From DATGKR01 sp035294565 (lineage in GTDB: Bacteria > Actinomycetota > Acidimicrobiia > Acidimicrobiales > Palsa-688), in NCBI GenBank assembly GCA_035294565.1, contig DATGKR010000187.1, forward strand, positions 1 through 7,034: DNA of 7,034 bases, written 5' to 3'. Made by a program: the position numbers and the translations under genes. Below are positions 5,167 through 7,034 of this stretch, in pieces. The notes beneath the pieces were generated by a model. That model saw only the letters and a program-made list of their open reading frames with translations, was not told the origin of the DNA and made no database searches. The stretch's first letter is position 1, and each line of letters opens with the position of its first letter.

Positions 5167-7034
5167 TCGCCCGTCTGCTCATCGCCAACAGAGGGGAAAT
5201 AGCCCGCCGTATCGCCCGCACCGCCCATTCCATGGGCATCCAGACCGTGGCGGTCTACGCCGAGGGCGACGCGCGCTCCCCGTTCGTCAACGAGGCGGCC
5301 AGGGCGGTGCCGCTCGCGGGCAGGACGGCCGCCGACACCTATCTGAACATCGCAGCTCTCGTCGCCGCGGCCCGGGCGGCCGGCGCCGACGCCGTCCACC
5401 CGGGGTACGGCTTCCTCTCGGAGCGGGCGGAGTTCGCCCGGGCCGTCCAAGACGCCGGCCTCATCTGGGTCGGCCCGCCGCCCGAGGTCATCGAGGTCCT
5501 GGGGGACAAGCTTGCGGCCAAGCGGATCATGGCCGGGGCGGGGGTCCCGACACTGCCGACGTGGCAGCCGGGAGACGCCGACCTCCGTTTTCCCGTGCTG
5601 GTCAAGGCGGCTGCCGGTGGGGGCGGCAAAGGCATGCGCGTGGTCAGCTCCGCCGCCGAGCTGGAGGACGCGGTTTCCGCCGCCGCACGGGAGGCGGAAG
5701 CGGCGTTCGGGGACGGCACCGTGTTCCTCGAGAGATACCTGACCGACGCCCGCCACGTGGAGATCCAGATCCTGGCCGACTCGCACGGCAACTGCATCCA
5801 CTGCTTCGAGCGGGAGTGCTCCATCCAGCGCCGCCACCAGAAGGTGATCGAGGAGTCGCCGTCGCCGGCGCTGGACGAGGCGCTGCGCGAGAGGATGGGC
5901 GAAGCGGCGTTGGCCGCGGCCAAGGCGGTCGGCTACGTCAACGCCGGCACGGTGGAGTTTGTCCTCGAGCCGGGAGGCGACTTCTGGTTCCTCGAGGTCA
6001 ACACCCGCCTGCAGGTCGAGCACCCGGTGACCGAGGCGGTGACCGGGCTGGACCTGGTCCGCGAGCAGCTGCTCGTCGCCCAGGGCCTCGCTTTGTCGAT
6101 GGGCCAGGGCGACCTGTCGATCGGGGGGCACGCCATCGAGGCCCGCCTCTACGCCGAGGACCCGGCCGCCGGCTTCCTGCCCGCCACCGGGTCGGTCATC
6201 GACTGGGCGCCGGCCCCCGACCCGGCCGTGCGGTGGGACTCCGGGGTTGAGGCCGGCTCGGAGGTCGGCGTCGAGTTCGACCCGATGCTGGCCAAGGTGA
6301 TCGCCCACGCCCCGACCAGGAGCGAGGCGGCGGGCAGGCTCGCCCTGGCATTGGAACGCAGCCGCATCCGGGGCGTGACCACCAACCGCGACTTCCTCGT
6401 CGCCGCCCTCCGCCACGAGAGGTTCCTCAGCGGGGAGACGACCACCTCGTTCATCGAAGACAGCGGGGTGGCGACCGTCCGCACCCCCGGGACGGAGGAG
6501 CTGCGCACCGCCGCCCTCGCCGCCACCCTGGCCGCCCGGGCCGAAGCGGCGGCTGCCCGGGCGGTGCTGCGTTCTCTGCAACCCGGCTGGCGCAACAGCG
6601 TCATGCCCCCCGAGCGGCGAGTGTTCGAGCACGGCGGCGAGGAGCTGGAGGTCGCCTACCGCACCGACCGCCACGGGCTGCTGCGACTGGACGACCGCAC
6701 CGTCCGGCTGATCGAGGTCGACGGCGGTTGGGTCAGCTTCGAGGAAACCCTCGATACTGGCGCCTCCGCCCGCCACCTCGTCCACGTGCTCCGCCGGGGA
6801 CGCGAGGTGTGGGTGCAGGGGCCGCAAGGGGACGTCCGGCTGGTCGAGCGGCCCCGCCTGCCTGAGGCGGCGAGAGAGGCGGCTGTCCCGGGAGGGCTGC
6901 TCGCCCCGATGCCCGGCCGGGTGGCGTCGATCGCCGTCGGCGTCGGCCAGGCGGTGCAACGCGGGGATCTGCTGATGATCGTGGAGGCAATGAAGATGGA
7001 GCACCGTGTCGTCGCCCCCGAGCCCGGCGTGGTG
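5163..7034 (+). CDS. Acyl-CoA carboxylase, biotin carboxylase/biotin carrier (alpha) subunit, 3' end cut by the window
   Basis: It carboxylates its own biotin using ATP and bicarbonate, then delivers the carboxyl group to the beta subunit. The frame is open for 624 codons to the edge; related subunits are roughly 650-670, so little is missing. Domain order: biotin carboxylase with RLLIANRGEIARR (4-16), HPGYGFLSE (79-87), the glycine-rich ATP loop KAAAGGGGKGM (148-158), ERECSIQRRHQKVIEE (216-231) and EVNTRLQVEHPVTE (278-291, including catalytic Arg282 and metal ligands Glu265 and Glu278). A linker region with the beta-binding segment follows, then a biotin carrier domain from about 578 with LLAPMPGRV and EAMKMEH, giving biotinyl Lys611. 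GTG 5163 overlaps the preceding TGA (GTGA), and the N terminus matches the family exactly. No frameshift was seen on reading the whole frame. Confidence 0.96.
   Translation, partial: MIARLLIANRGEIARRIARTAHSMGIQTVAVYAEGDARSPFVNEAARAVPLAGRTAADTYLNIAALVAAARAAGADAVHPGYGFLSERAEFARAVQDAGLIWVGPPPEVIEVLGDKLAAKRIMAGAGVPTLPTWQPGDADLRFPVLVKAAAGGGGKGMRVVSSAAELEDAVSAAAREAEAAFGDGTVFLERYLTDARHVEIQILADSHGNCIHCFERECSIQRRHQKVIEESPSPALDEALRERMGEAALAAAKAVGYVNAGTVEFVLEPGGDFWFLEVNTRLQVEHPVTEAVTGLDLVREQLLVAQGLALSMGQGDLSIGGHAIEARLYAEDPAAGFLPATGSVIDWAPAPDPAVRWDSGVEAGSEVGVEFDPMLAKVIAHAPTRSEAAGRLALALERSRIRGVTTNRDFLVAALRHERFLSGETTTSFIEDSGVATVRTPGTEELRTAALAATLAARAEAAAARAVLRSLQPGWRNSVMPPERRVFEHGGEELEVAYRTDRHGLLRLDDRTVRLIEVDGGWVSFEETLDTGASARHLVHVLRRGREVWVQGPQGDVRLVERPRLPEAAREAAVPGGLLAPMPGRVASIAVGVGQAVQRGDLLMIVEAMKMEHRVVAPEPGVV

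Noticed and set aside
3232..7004. Very long minus-strand frames (3232-5118 and 4818-7004) opposite the carboxylase genes
   Set aside because: They lie opposite genes with clear family motifs. GC-rich codon usage suppresses stops on the opposite strand, and the translations are low-complexity Arg/Gly/His-rich with no recognisable domain.

Overview
The window is a very GC-rich stretch (coding third positions almost always G or C) carrying a branched-chain or terpenoid-type acyl-CoA degradation locus. The gene families are a TIGR03084-type protein, a carboxyltransferase resembling mycobacterial AccD2, and a fused biotin carboxylase/biotin carrier subunit. Together they point to an actinomycete-like (Actinomycetota) chromosome. 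The exact lineage cannot be fixed from the sequence.

Layout: a leftward pair lies at 22-1246, made of a short phospholipase-D-like ORF with an abnormal proline-rich tail and a TetR-family regulator. A divergent control region (about 1247-1389) separates it from a rightward operon. The control region holds a perfect 22-bp palindrome at 1345-1366, with candidate promoters facing both ways. The operon is acyl-CoA dehydrogenase (1390-2535), TIGR03084-family metal-binding protein (2555-3520), acyl-CoA carboxylase carboxyltransferase subunit (3523-5166), then the biotin carboxylase/BCCP subunit (5163 to the window edge, cut off just after the biotin site). Gaps are 19 nt, 2 nt and a GTGA overlap, so the four genes are probably co-transcribed and partly translationally coupled. 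No terminator was recognised, and there is no gene-free stretch longer than 300 bases.

Proposed pathway (inference): the dehydrogenase makes a 2,3-unsaturated acyl-CoA, and the two-subunit biotin enzyme carboxylates it, as in leucine (methylcrotonyl-CoA) or acyclic terpene (geranyl-CoA) breakdown. A hydratase and lyase would be expected beyond the right edge. The TetR protein probably represses both directions through the palindrome and is relieved by an acyl-CoA.

The most unusual aspect is a set of in-frame, low-complexity tandem repeats confined to the left half: a 15-nt unit in the PLD-like ORF, 27-nt and 57-nt units at the two ends of the TetR gene, and 18/78-nt units forming an extra segment of roughly 55 residues inside the TIGR03084 protein. 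The three core enzymes have none. All the main units are multiples of three. I see no clear wholly new system. The repeat expansions and the unexplained TIGR03084 partner are the best leads.
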